A stretch of 64,000 bases of DNA from an uncultured Oscillospiraceae bacterium (GTDB lineage: Bacteria; Bacillota; Clostridia; Oscillospirales; Ruminococcaceae), in NCBI GenBank assembly GCA_934486875.1, contig CAKSPU010000005.1, forward strand, positions 17,071-81,070, written 5' to 3'. Shown here in pieces: positions 1 through 7,928 of this stretch. Positions within the stretch are counted from its first letter, which is position 1. Each line of letters begins with the position of its first letter. The notes beneath the pieces are model-generated. The model had not been told where the DNA came from, ran no database searches, and was given only the letters and a program-made list of their open reading frames with translations. A program made the position numbers and the translations under genes.

Positions 1-11
1 CTTCCGCCCCT

Positions 12-461
12 TTATTTATTGTTTTTGACCAATCGCCCTATGAGCTTATACAGCAGAAGCATCACCGCTGCCCCCAGGAATGACCCGCACGCATCAATGA
101 GAATGTCCGTCAGCATACAGGCACGCCCCGGGACAAAATACTGATGCAGCTCATCGGTGACGGCATACAGACTGCCGAAAAGTCCCGAAAAAACAACACG
201 CCTGCCCTGCTTTTTTTCATTGCCGACCCTCCGCAGTCCGAAATACACCATAGCGCCCAGGGCTGAATATTCAAGGAAATGGGCGGACTTTCGCACAATA
301 ACGGTGATAAGCCTGTTCCCTGTCATATCGCCCCCTGCCGTAACCGATACCACCCCGTCGCTGACAACGGTGGACTCGTCCCCCGTCTGGGAGGAAAAGA
401 AAAATATTACTGCCATTATCAAAAGGGCGGGGATAAATCCAAGAAGCTTTTTTATTTTCAT
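12..461 (-). CDS. VanZ-like family membrane protein
   Basis: A 149-residue membrane protein with about four hydrophobic segments. The family signature is visible: FSSQ after the first membrane helix, RKSAHFLEYSALG near residue 60, and DELHQYFVPGR followed by TDILID near residues 104-124. VanZ-like proteins are small integral membrane proteins of mostly unknown function; the founder gives low-level teicoplanin resistance, which should not be assumed here. The start codon overlaps the stop of the upstream GH3 gene (ATGA, 458-461), so the two are co-transcribed and probably translationally coupled. The gene ends close to the window edge but appears complete. Confidence 0.85.
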   Translation of the reverse strand: MKIKKLLGFIPALLIMAVIFFFSSQTGDESTVVSDGVVSVTAGGDMTGNRLITVIVRKSAHFLEYSALGAMVYFGLRRVGNEKKQGRRVVFSGLFGSLYAVTDELHQYFVPGRACMLTDILIDACGSFLGAAVMLLLYKLIGRLVKNNK

Positions 462-2587
462 ATGAGCTTAAACTCCGCCGAATTTTCCGTGCTGCTGTCG
501 CCGCCGATATAAAGGACAAAATCGCCCTTTTCCGCAGCAAATTCCATATCAATGCCGTAAAATCTCAGCATATCCGCAGTTATCTCAAAGGAGACCTTCG
601 CCGTTTCCCCCGATTCAAGGGTGATTTTCTTAAATCCCTTAAGCTCTCTGAGAGGACGGACAACACTGCCCTTAAGGTCACGGATATACAGCTGAACGGT
701 CTCGCAGCCCTGTCTGTCTCCTGTGTTTGCAACAACAACGCCTGCGGTGATGCTGCCGTTCATTTTAAGCTCAGTGCTGCTTACGGTCACGGGTGAGTAT
801 TCAAATGATGTGTAGGAAAGTCCGAAGCCGAAGGGATAAAGAGGGATATTGGGAGCGTCCATATAGTTTGAAAGGAACGGGATATATCCCTTTACGCTGT
901 TGTCCTTGGGTCTGCCTGTGTTAAAGGCGCTGTAGCTTATGGGGTACTGACCAGTGCAATATGGGAAGCTCATTGAAAGCCTGCCGCAGGGCGATGCTTT
1001 TCCCGAAATGATGTCCGCAATGCCGAGGCAGCCTGCTGTACCCGGGAGCCACATTTCAAGTATTCCCGCAGCCCTTTCCGCAATCTCGGGAATGGCAAGG
1101 GGTCTGCCGCCGAAAAGGAGCACGGCGGTGTTTTTGTTCACGGAGACGATCTCATCAAAAAGCTTTTTCTGAGCGTCATCAAGGGATACGTCCGTACAGC
1201 TCCTTGCCTCCCCCGTAAAGGTCTGATCCTCACCGAGGACAAGCAGCACTGCATCGGCATTTTTTGCGGCGGCAATGGTCTTTTCCTCCGCAATATCCGA
1301 CGGGATAAACTCAAATTTCGTGTCGGTGCATACCTGTGAAAGCGCATCTCTCAGGGTAACGGTCTTTGTTTTATCCGCAAAGAATGACCAGAAGCCCAGT
1401 ATCTCCCTGCTTTCGCAAAGCTTGCCTATGACAAGGGCTTTCTTTGCTCTGAGAGGGAATATGCCGTCGTTTTTGAGCATTACGGCACATTCCGCTGCGG
1501 CTCTGCGTGAAAATGCCATATGCTCATCACAACAAATTATGCGCTTTTCCTCATCTTCCGAAGCGTCCTTGCAGGGATTTTCAAAGAGCCCCAGCTTGTT
1601 TTTCAGCCGCAGCACCCTCATGACCGCTTCATCAAGGAGCTTTTCCGATACCTCGCCGCTTTTTATCAAAGCTTCAAGGTTATTAATATAGCATTCCGAC
1701 ATCATATCAATGTCAACGCCTGCATTTATCGCCTTTTTCGCCGCATCTCTGCTGTCATCGGCGGCACTGTGGATAACCGCCTCCCCGATAGCGTTATAAT
1801 CGCTGATGATAACGCCGTCAAAGCCCATTTTGTCACGGAGTATGTCACGGAGCAGCTTTTTTGAAACTGTGCAGGGAACACGGTCAAGGGTGTTGAAAGC
1901 GGTCATCGCCATTTCAGCTCCTGCATCAACGGCTGCCTTGTATGCCGGGAGATAGTCCTCGAAAAGAGTGCGCTCGGACAGCTCCGCAGCGTTGTAGTCT
2001 CTTCCTGCCTGCACTGCGCCGTATGCGGCAAAATGCTTGAAGCAGGAAGCTACCTTTCCCTTTTCTCCGCAGTTATCGCCCTGAAAGCCCGTTACCATTG
2101 CGGCAGACATTTTGGAATTAAGGAAAGGGTCCTCGCCGAAGCTCTCCATACATCTTCCCCACCGTCCGTCACGGGAAAGGTCGGACATAGGGGAGAACGT
2201 AACGTGAATGCCCGCAGCGGCGGCTTCCTTTGCGGATATCTCCGCTGTTTTGCGGACAAGCTCGGGGTCAAAGGAGGCTCCGAGGGCTATTGGCACGGGA
2301 AATAATGTCTTGTAGCCGTGGATAACATCCGCCATAAACATTGCGGGGATATGGTGGGGCTGGGTCGATGTTATCCTGTCCTGCATCTCTTTCAGATGCG
2401 CCGCTCCGTGCTCGCTGAGAATGCTGCCCACACGGTAGGTCTGCTCCCAGGTAAGATGAAATGCGGCGGCAGGACCTGTAAGCTCCTCGGAGCTGCCGTA
2501 GAAATCGCCGTTGAGCTGAACAAGCTGCTCTGCCTTTTCGGTGAGGGTCATATCATCAAGGAGCTTTCTGAGTTCATTTTCTGTCAT
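458..2587 (-). CDS. Glycoside hydrolase family 3 (beta-glucosidase-like)
   Basis: A 709-residue GH3 enzyme without a signal peptide, so probably cytoplasmic. It has the usual three parts: an N-terminal catalytic barrel (about 1-330), an alpha/beta C-terminal domain (about 360-590) and a fibronectin-III-like domain (about 620-700). The retaining nucleophile is Asp263 in GVIISDYNAIG; KHFAAYG near 184 and DLSRDGRWGR near 136 are typical. The likely role is hydrolysis of beta-linked oligosaccharides such as cellodextrins; beta-xylosidase activity is an alternative that sequence alone cannot exclude. The start at 2587 has a purine-rich GGAAAGGA site, part of which comes from a truncated repeat element directly upstream. 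It is followed by the overlapping VanZ-like gene. Confidence 0.9.
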   Translation of the reverse strand: MTENELRKLLDDMTLTEKAEQLVQLNGDFYGSSEELTGPAAAFHLTWEQTYRVGSILSEHGAAHLKEMQDRITSTQPHHIPAMFMADVIHGYKTLFPVPIALGASFDPELVRKTAEISAKEAAAAGIHVTFSPMSDLSRDGRWGRCMESFGEDPFLNSKMSAAMVTGFQGDNCGEKGKVASCFKHFAAYGAVQAGRDYNAAELSERTLFEDYLPAYKAAVDAGAEMAMTAFNTLDRVPCTVSKKLLRDILRDKMGFDGVIISDYNAIGEAVIHSAADDSRDAAKKAINAGVDIDMMSECYINNLEALIKSGEVSEKLLDEAVMRVLRLKNKLGLFENPCKDASEDEEKRIICCDEHMAFSRRAAAECAVMLKNDGIFPLRAKKALVIGKLCESREILGFWSFFADKTKTVTLRDALSQVCTDTKFEFIPSDIAEEKTIAAAKNADAVLLVLGEDQTFTGEARSCTDVSLDDAQKKLFDEIVSVNKNTAVLLFGGRPLAIPEIAERAAGILEMWLPGTAGCLGIADIISGKASPCGRLSMSFPYCTGQYPISYSAFNTGRPKDNSVKGYIPFLSNYMDAPNIPLYPFGFGLSYTSFEYSPVTVSSTELKMNGSITAGVVVANTGDRQGCETVQLYIRDLKGSVVRPLRELKGFKKITLESGETAKVSFEITADMLRFYGIDMEFAAEKGDFVLYIGGDSSTENSAEFKLI

Positions 2588-2597
2588 AATTTTTTTC

Positions 2598-2660
2598 CTT
2601 TCCTAGACTGGGCTTATTTCATCTGTCGGTTTTATCTATAGAACAATTGGTTATTAGTAT
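2598..2660 (-). repeat. Truncated copy (63 bp) of the 160-bp inverted-repeat element
   Basis: These bases match the right-hand 63 bp of the full elements at 4286 and 39661, including the terminal ATTGGTTATTAGTAT, with one difference (CGGT for CGGC). The left arm and centre are missing. The cut edge lies 11 bp from the GH3 start codon, so transcripts of that gene carry the half element in their leader and use its edge as part of the ribosome binding site. Confidence 0.9.
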
Positions 2661-2862
2661 AAATCATTGCGCAAGGTTTTGTTATACAAGTCAAAGTTTA
2701 TCACATATTTTCCCATTCGTCAACAGGTGAGATAAAGTTTTCACCGCCAAAATCACAATGCCGCTATTTTACAATATATGTAAATTTTATCACATCAAAA
2801 CACAGCATTTGTTAATCTGCCGTAAAAAGCAAGGAGATTGTAGACTTGTGCGCAATTTTGCG

Positions 2863-2891
2863 TTGACAAACTGGATTTATAGTGCTATGAT
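2863..2891 (+). promoter_or_regulatory. Sigma-A-type promoter of bioY
   Basis: A near-consensus TTGACA and TATGAT are separated by exactly 17 bp. The rest of the 338-bp gap between the GH3 start and bioY holds the truncated repeat and AT-rich sequence. I saw no convincing BirA-type operator, although the dyad TGCGCAATTTTGCG sits just before the -35 box. Confidence 0.85.
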
Positions 2892-2925
2892 ATATTTGTG
2901 ATAAATTTCAAGGAGGCTTTTTATT

Positions 2926-3498
2926 ATGAGCAGTTCGGAAAAGAAAAAGATGAGCGCCAAGGATATGGCGTTTACAGGAATGTTTGCGGCAGTTATCGCC
3001 GTTCTTTCGCAGATAGCGATACCCCTCCCCTCAGGTGTGCCCGTTACACTTCAGACCTTTGCGGTGGCGCTGGCGGGATATACTCTCGGAATGAAGCTTG
3101 GCGGTCTTTCCGCTCTTGTATATGTACTCATCGGAGCTGTGGGAGTTCCCGTTTTCTCGGGCTTCAAGGGTGGTCTCGGCTCACTCACAGGCCCCACGGG
3201 CGGATTTATCTGGGGCTTTATAATTATGGCGCTCCTCTGCGGTCTGGGAACTGACACGGGCAGGAAAATTCCCGCAATCGCTCTCGGCATCGCAGGTCTT
3301 CTCATCTGCCACCTCTGCGGCGCTGCACAGTTTACTGTTGTCAAGGACGGCGGCTTCCTTTCAAGCGTAATGCTGGTATGCGTTCCATATCTTCTCAAGG
3401 ATCTTATATCTGTCGGACTTGCGTTCGGTCTTGCGCTTATCCTCAGAAGCAGGGTGAATATCACTAAAAAGGCTAAGCTCGAAAAGGCTGAAGTCTGA
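2926..3498 (+). CDS. bioY: BioY family biotin transporter substrate-binding (S) component
   Basis: A 190-residue polytopic membrane protein with about six hydrophobic helices. The family motifs are present: AIPLPSGVPVTLQTF near residue 29, followed by GYTLGMKLG and GGLGSLTGPTGGF. BioY binds biotin in the membrane and works with an energy-coupling factor ATPase module (EcfA/EcfA'/EcfT); none of those genes is in the window, so it probably shares a module encoded elsewhere. The start at 2926 has a strong AAGGAGG site. The gene stands alone between its own promoter and a terminator, which suggests a monocistronic transcript and a biotin auxotroph or scavenger. Confidence 0.92.
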   Translation: MSSSEKKKMSAKDMAFTGMFAAVIAVLSQIAIPLPSGVPVTLQTFAVALAGYTLGMKLGGLSALVYVLIGAVGVPVFSGFKGGLGSLTGPTGGFIWGFIIMALLCGLGTDTGRKIPAIALGIAGLLICHLCGAAQFTVVKDGGFLSSVMLVCVPYLLKDLISVGLAFGLALILRSRVNITKKAKLEKAEV

Positions 3499-3520
3499 TA
3501 TCATTCCCCCATAGTTAAAA

Positions 3521-3566
3521 AAATAACTCCGCATTTTCACATCTGATAATGCGGAGTTATTTTTGC
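3521..3566 (+). terminator. Intrinsic terminator after bioY
   Basis: A 14-bp inverted repeat (AATAACTCCGCATT and its complement) is followed by a T-run. The upstream arm is preceded by an A-run, so it could also work on the other strand. Confidence 0.85.
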
Positions 3567-3575
3567 TTATAACGC

Positions 3576-3604
3576 TTGAAAAATCCGTGAAGCTGTGGTA
3601 TAAT
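3576..3604 (+). promoter_or_regulatory. Promoter of the SprA-like peptidase gene
   Basis: TTGAAA and TATAAT are separated by 17 bp. Transcription would begin about 25 bp before the GGGGGG-type ribosome binding site of the gene at 3638. Confidence 0.8.
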
Positions 3605-3637
3605 ACTTACAAAAGCACATACAAGGGGGGTAATGGT

Positions 3638-4228
3638 ATGGCAGTTTCACCTATCGGCACAGGCGGAAATGCCGTCAGTGGCAATGCCAATGTGAACGGC
3701 ATAGCAGGCGGCAGCACCGCTTCGGACATACAGAAAAAACTGACGGAGCTTAAAAAGCAGCGTGACGAATTTGACGGCGCACGGAACAAGGTATCGGACA
3801 AAAATGCGTTGGAGACAAAAATTGCGTCCCTTGACAGACGGATAAGCAATCTTGAAAAACGGCTTGAAAAGCTGAACGAAAAGCAGGGCGAATGCCGGAC
3901 CTGCAAGAACAGGAAATACCAAGACGGCTCCGATGACCCGGGAGTTTCCTTCAAAATGGCTTCAAAAATAGCTCCCGAGGCTGCGGCATCGGCGGTCAGG
4001 GGTCACGAGATGGAGCACGTTTACCGCAATCGGGCAAAGGCTGCGAGAGAGGGCAGGGAGATAGTTTCCCAGAGCGTTGTGCTCAAAAGCGGCATATGCC
4101 CCGAGTGCGGCAAGGCTTACATTGCGGGCGGCGAGACCCGCACGGTGACTAAAGCAAAAAACGAGCCCGATTATTCCGTGGGAACTGAGACAGCTCCAAA
4201 GGGCAGCTTGTTTGATGATGTGGCGTGA
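3638..4228 (+). CDS. SprA-related putative zinc metalloprotease
   Basis: A 196-residue protein without signal peptide. Residues about 25-90 form a charged coiled coil. A CRTCKNRKYQDGSDDPG segment follows, then the zincin motif in AVRGHEMEHVYRNRA (HExxH), then GICPECGKAYIAGGETRT. This order is the hallmark of a clostridial family related to SprA metalloproteases; the substrate is unknown. The two CxxC pairs probably bind a structural metal. I chose ATG 3638 because AAGGGGGG lies 9 bp upstream and the promoter at 3576 would exclude an earlier start. A terminator follows, so it is probably monocistronic. Confidence 0.75.
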   Translation: MAVSPIGTGGNAVSGNANVNGIAGGSTASDIQKKLTELKKQRDEFDGARNKVSDKNALETKIASLDRRISNLEKRLEKLNEKQGECRTCKNRKYQDGSDDPGVSFKMASKIAPEAAASAVRGHEMEHVYRNRAKAAREGREIVSQSVVLKSGICPECGKAYIAGGETRTVTKAKNEPDYSVGTETAPKGSLFDDVA

Positions 4229-4237
4229 TAAGCTTAA

Positions 4238-4275
4238 AGCACCGCTCCCAACTACAGGGGGCGGTGCTGTTTTCA
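4238..4275 (+). terminator. Terminator after the SprA-like gene
   Basis: The arms AGCACCGCTCCC and GGGGGCGGTGCT are separated by a short loop and followed by GTTTTC. Confidence 0.8.
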
Positions 4276-4285
4276 TCTCCCCTTG

Positions 4286-4445
4286 ATACTAATAACCAAT
4301 TAACCTATAGACAAATCCTCGGCTGAAATAAGCCCATTCGTCGTCAAGCTCCTTTGCCGGGCGCAAAGCCCGCCTGCGGTCGCTTTCCTAGACTGGGCTT
4401 ATTTCATCTGTCGGCTTTATCTATAGAACAATTGGTTATTAGTAT
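4286..4445. repeat. 160-bp imperfect inverted-repeat element, copy 1
   Basis: The ends are ATACTAATAACCAATT and its exact complement. Inside them, CTATAGA and TGAAATAAGCCCA also recur as inverted copies, so about 50 bp at each end can pair. A GC-rich core with an inner hairpin (GCCGGGCGCAAAGCCCGCC) fills the centre. It has no reading frame. Copy 2 at 39661 differs at a single base. The structure fits a MITE or a folded intergenic element; no clear target duplication is seen at the flanks. Confidence 0.9.
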
Positions 4446-4482
4446 GAAATCGTATTTTATCCGTACTGTAACACATTTGTAA

Positions 4483-4511
4483 TTGCAAATAATGCCTGCG
4501 TCTGCTATAAT
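4483..4511 (+). promoter_or_regulatory. Promoter of the lipoprotein gene at 4551
   Basis: TTGCAA and TATAAT are separated by 17 bp, 38 bp after the end of repeat copy 1. Confidence 0.8.
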
Positions 4512-4550
4512 ATATACAAATACTGACAAGCCGAAAGGAACGGAAAATAT

Positions 4551-5846
4551 ATGCATTTCCCCATAAAAACATCTGCTGTGGCAATTGCCCTCGCAGTCCT
4601 GCTCTGCGGCTGTGCCGCAAATGAAAATACAGCGGATACGGCAGCCGAAACAGCGCCAGAAACGGCAGTTTCCGCCGAAAATACCGACAATATCATCTCC
4701 GCCACCGCTCTTAACTCTGCGGACACGGCAGACCCATTCACAGGTTACTCAGCCGAGATAAAGGGCGCTGCGGAAAACTATGTCATAACCGTGAAGCAGG
4801 GCGAATATCCCGACGAGATAGCCGTTTCGGTGGAGAATAATCTTTACGAAACAAGGGATTTCGTCATCACCGCCCCCTCGGGCTACACACCCTCTTTCCC
4901 ATATTCACAGAGCTTTGCTTCGGGGGCTGTGTCAATTATCGGCAATGACATCGACGATACATATATTCCCGACATTTTGCAGTTCAGCTTTGACATTACA
5001 CAGGAGGAGCTTGACAAAGACCCCGACAATGCCGTTTATTCCGTGAGCAGGCTTTATATGATAGACAAGAGCGGCGAGCTTCGTGAGATAAGCATTACAG
5101 GCAGGGAGGACACCGACGGCGACGGTGAAGAGGAAAGCATATCCCGTGACTGCCTTGACCGCACCCAGCTTTATCACAGCGAGCCCGACAAATTCATCTA
5201 CGAGATAACCGTTGATGATAGCAATCTTTACGATGAAAACGGCGACCCGAGACCAATTGAGAGCAGGGTCAGAATAAAAACGCTGAAATTTGAACCCGAT
5301 GTTCCGCAAATGACAGAGGGCTACGAGGATATATCCGAATCCGACCCCTTATATTTCGGCTATGCCTGCTGGGCAGCGGCAAATTCTGTGGCTCAGTATT
5401 TCACGATGACTACCTTCAACATTTCCGACTGGGAAAACTACATAGAAATGCCCCGACCCGATGACAAGACCGCTTCGGATTACTATTTCAAAATAGATGA
5501 CAGCAGATTTACCTCGGTAAAGGACCTGAAAAGATACTTAAGAAGCATTTTCACTCCCGAGACCGCCGAAAGGATATTTGCAGCCGCTCCCCAGCGCTAC
5601 ACCGAAATAAACGGCGAGCTTTACGGAATTGCGGGAGACGGCGGCTATGACTTCACTCTCGGAACGCTCACATTTTCCGATATGACGGTGACGGCGGACA
5701 GAATGGTATTCAGATCACGGCAGCAGAAATATAACGATCAGGGTGAGCTCACAGGCTACACCGACGGCGGCAATTTCGTTATTGAGCGCTGTGATGACGG
5801 GCTGTGGAGAGTGAGCGAGTACAGATATCCTTATTCTGTAAGCTGA
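4551..5846 (+). CDS. Predicted lipoprotein of unknown function
   Basis: A 431-residue protein with a lipoprotein signal peptide: a hydrophobic stretch followed by LLCGC, so lipidation is predicted at Cys21. After an Ala/Thr/Glu-rich linker (to about 60) the sequence is a beta-rich acidic region; TDGDGEEES near 185 could be a Ca-binding loop. YFGYACWAAANSVAQYF near 270 resembles the active-site helix of papain-like folds, but I cannot identify the remaining catalytic residues and make no functional claim. The start has an AAAGGAACGG site. The histidine phosphatase follows after 13 bp, so they may form an operon. Confidence 0.7.
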   Translation: MHFPIKTSAVAIALAVLLCGCAANENTADTAAETAPETAVSAENTDNIISATALNSADTADPFTGYSAEIKGAAENYVITVKQGEYPDEIAVSVENNLYETRDFVITAPSGYTPSFPYSQSFASGAVSIIGNDIDDTYIPDILQFSFDITQEELDKDPDNAVYSVSRLYMIDKSGELREISITGREDTDGDGEEESISRDCLDRTQLYHSEPDKFIYEITVDDSNLYDENGDPRPIESRVRIKTLKFEPDVPQMTEGYEDISESDPLYFGYACWAAANSVAQYFTMTTFNISDWENYIEMPRPDDKTASDYYFKIDDSRFTSVKDLKRYLRSIFTPETAERIFAAAPQRYTEINGELYGIAGDGGYDFTLGTLTFSDMTVTADRMVFRSRQQKYNDQGELTGYTDGGNFVIERCDDGLWRVSEYRYPYSVS

Positions 5847-5859
5847 AAGGAATGAAAGT

Positions 5860-6585
5860 ATGAAGATTCTTATTATCCGCCACGGCGACCCCGATTACGA
5901 GCACGATTCCCTTACCGAAAAGGGACGCAGGGAAGCCGAATGCCTTGCAAAAAGGCTTGTAAATGAAAAGATAGACTATTATTACCTATCCCCTCTCGGC
6001 AGGGCGCAGGCTACGGCGGAATACACGCTGAAAGCGGGGAACGCAGAGGGCGAGACGCTGCCGTGGCTGAGAGAGTTCCACGCACCCATAACCGATGAAA
6101 GGACGGGGCTTGAACGTATCCCGTGGGATATGCTCCCCGCCGACTGGACGGCAAGGGAGGAGTATTACAGCAAGGACCTGTGGCACACCTCTCCCGCAAT
6201 GGAAAAAGGGAATGTTATCGCTGAGGCAAGGCGTGTTTATGAGGGCATTGACGGCATTTTAGAGCGCCACGGCTACAAACGTGAGGGGAACATATACCGT
6301 GCTGTGGAGCCGAACAGGGACACTATCGCATTTTTCTGCCATTTCGGCGTTGAGTGCGTTATGCTGGGGCATCTGCTGGGAATATCCCCTGTGGTGCTGT
6401 GGCACGGATTCTGTGCCGCACCCACATCGGTGACAGTACTCACCTCCGAGGAGCGGAGAGAGGGCATTGCATATTTCAGAATGAATGCATTCGGTGACAC
6501 GGGTCATCTTTATGCCGAGGGTGAGCCTGTTGCTTTTGCGGCAAGGTTCTGCGAGACCTTTGACAGTGATGAGAGGCACGATTGA
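5860..6585 (+). CDS. Histidine phosphatase superfamily protein
   Basis: A 241-residue protein beginning with LIIRHGDPDYEHDSLTEKG, the RHG signature of the phosphoglycerate-mutase-like histidine phosphatases. His8 would be the phosphorylated residue. The second histidine is in FFCHFGVECVMLGHLLG near 165. No signal peptide, so cytoplasmic. Substrates in this superfamily range from sugar phosphates to nucleotides and cannot be told from sequence. It lies 13 bp after the lipoprotein gene with a GAAAGGAATG site and is followed by a terminator. Confidence 0.85.
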   Translation: MKILIIRHGDPDYEHDSLTEKGRREAECLAKRLVNEKIDYYYLSPLGRAQATAEYTLKAGNAEGETLPWLREFHAPITDERTGLERIPWDMLPADWTAREEYYSKDLWHTSPAMEKGNVIAEARRVYEGIDGILERHGYKREGNIYRAVEPNRDTIAFFCHFGVECVMLGHLLGISPVVLWHGFCAAPTSVTVLTSEERREGIAYFRMNAFGDTGHLYAEGEPVAFAARFCETFDSDERHD

Positions 6586-6610
6586 TATATCATATATCGA
6601 ATATTTCTTA

Positions 6611-6636
6611 AAATGCAACCTCGGGTTGCATTTTTT
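6611..6636 (+). terminator. Terminator after the histidine phosphatase
   Basis: AAATGCAACC and GGTTGCATTT form a compact hairpin followed by a run of six T. Confidence 0.85.
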
Positions 6637-6651
6637 GTAAACTTTTATTGA

Positions 6652-6680
6652 TTGCGGAAAATTATTCCATAAGTTATAAT
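6652..6680 (+). promoter_or_regulatory. Promoter of the XRE-AbrB / ABC exporter operon
   Basis: TTGCGG and TATAAT are separated by 17 bp, 31 bp before the start codon at 6712. Confidence 0.7.
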
Positions 6681-6711
6681 TAAATCACAAAACAGAAACG
6701 GAGGATACCAG

Positions 6712-7173
6712 ATGCCAGAATCAAATCTTAAAAAGATAAGGCGGCTTTGCGGTCTTTCACAGGAACAGGTGGCTGAAAAGCTGAATGTTTCCCGTCAGGC
6801 GGTGGCAAAGTGGGAAAGCGGCGATTCCCTGCCCGACATATATAACTGCCGAGCCCTCGCCGACCTTTACGATATCACCATTGATGACCTTTTCAGTGCT
6901 GTTACGGACAGAGATATGAAACATCTCAAGCCAAAGGGAAAGCATATTTTCGGTGCTGTCAGGGTGGAAAAGGACGGCACCCTGAAGCTGCCGAAGAAAG
7001 CAATGAAGATATTTGACATCAAGGAGGGTGATCTCCTCATTGTCCTCGGAGATGAGTCTCAGGGCATTGCAATGTGCAAGACCGATCTCTTTACAGAAGC
7101 ATTCAAATCAATGCGTGAAGCGGGATTTGACGGCTTTGATGATATTGGCTCGGACAGCAGGGAAACTGAGTAA
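6712..7173 (+). CDS. XRE-family regulator with AbrB-like C-terminal domain
   Basis: A 153-residue DNA-binding protein. Residues 4-60 are a Cro/C1-type helix-turn-helix (LSQEQVAEKLNVSRQAVAKWESG is the diagnostic stretch, near 14-37). Residues about 80-130 resemble a SpoVT-AbrB swapped-hairpin domain (VEKDGTLKLPKKAMKIFDIKEGD). This fusion is common in clostridia beside ABC exporter genes. The start has a GGAGG site. It precedes the ATPase gene by 23 bp, so it probably regulates its own operon; the inducer is unknown. Confidence 0.88.
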   Translation: MPESNLKKIRRLCGLSQEQVAEKLNVSRQAVAKWESGDSLPDIYNCRALADLYDITIDDLFSAVTDRDMKHLKPKGKHIFGAVRVEKDGTLKLPKKAMKIFDIKEGDLLIVLGDESQGIAMCKTDLFTEAFKSMREAGFDGFDDIGSDSRETE

Positions 7174-7196
7174 TATTTTTGGGAGAACGACAAATT

Positions 7197-7928
7197 ATGG
7201 AAGATTCATCGGTACATATAAAAGAGCTGCGAAAGACCTACGGCAGCATAACCGCCGTTCACGGGCTTACCCTTGACATTGATTCGGGAGAGCTTTTCGG
7301 TCTTTTGGGGGTAAACGGTGCAGGCAAGACCACTACGATAAAAATGCTGTCCTGCCTGACAAAGCCCGACAGCGGAGATGCTCTGCTCGGCGGCAAAAGC
7401 ATACTGACCCAAAGCACGGAAGTCAAGCGGATAATAAATCTGTCAACTCAGGAGACTGCCGTTGCCCCAAAGCTTACGGTAAGGGAAAATCTTGAATTTA
7501 TGGCAGGGATATACGGCATTTCCGATGCAAAAGCGGCAGCGGAACGGGTAACGGAGCAATTGTCACTCGGCTCGGTGCTTGACAGAAAGGCGAAAACATT
7601 GTCGGGTGGCTGGCAGCGAAAGGTCAGCATAGCAATGGCACTGGTGACATCGCCGAGAATACTTTTCCTTGATGAGCCTACTCTCGGGCTTGATGTGCTT
7701 GCAAGACGGGAGCTCTGGGGCATTGTAAGGGAGCTGCGTTCCCATATGACGGTTATCCTCACCACCCATTATCTTGATGAAGCGGAGGCGCTCTGCGACA
7801 GGATCGCTGTAATGACTGAGGGACGGCTCAGGGCTGTGGGTACTGCAAATGAGCTTAAAGCACTGGCGGGAAAGGACAATTTCGAGGACGCATTTATCGA
7901 AATTGCGGAAAGGAGCGGTGAAAAATGA
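7197..7928 (+). CDS. ABC transporter ATP-binding protein (exporter type)
   Basis: A 243-residue ATPase with all motifs: Walker A GVNGAGKTT near residue 37, signature LSGGWQRKV near 135, Walker B ILFLDEPTLGLD near 155, and the switch histidine in LTTHYLDEAE. It energises the membrane partner encoded next, with which it overlaps by four bases. The pair resembles DrrAB/NatAB-type exporters of drugs, lipids or peptides. I prefer ATG 7197 over an upstream TTG (7179) because GGGAGA lies 10 bp before it. A tryptophan in the signature motif (SGGWQ) is slightly unusual but seen in this branch. Confidence 0.92.
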   Translation: MEDSSVHIKELRKTYGSITAVHGLTLDIDSGELFGLLGVNGAGKTTTIKMLSCLTKPDSGDALLGGKSILTQSTEVKRIINLSTQETAVAPKLTVRENLEFMAGIYGISDAKAAAERVTEQLSLGSVLDRKAKTLSGGWQRKVSIAMALVTSPRILFLDEPTLGLDVLARRELWGIVRELRSHMTVILTTHYLDEAEALCDRIAVMTEGRLRAVGTANELKALAGKDNFEDAFIEIAERSGEK

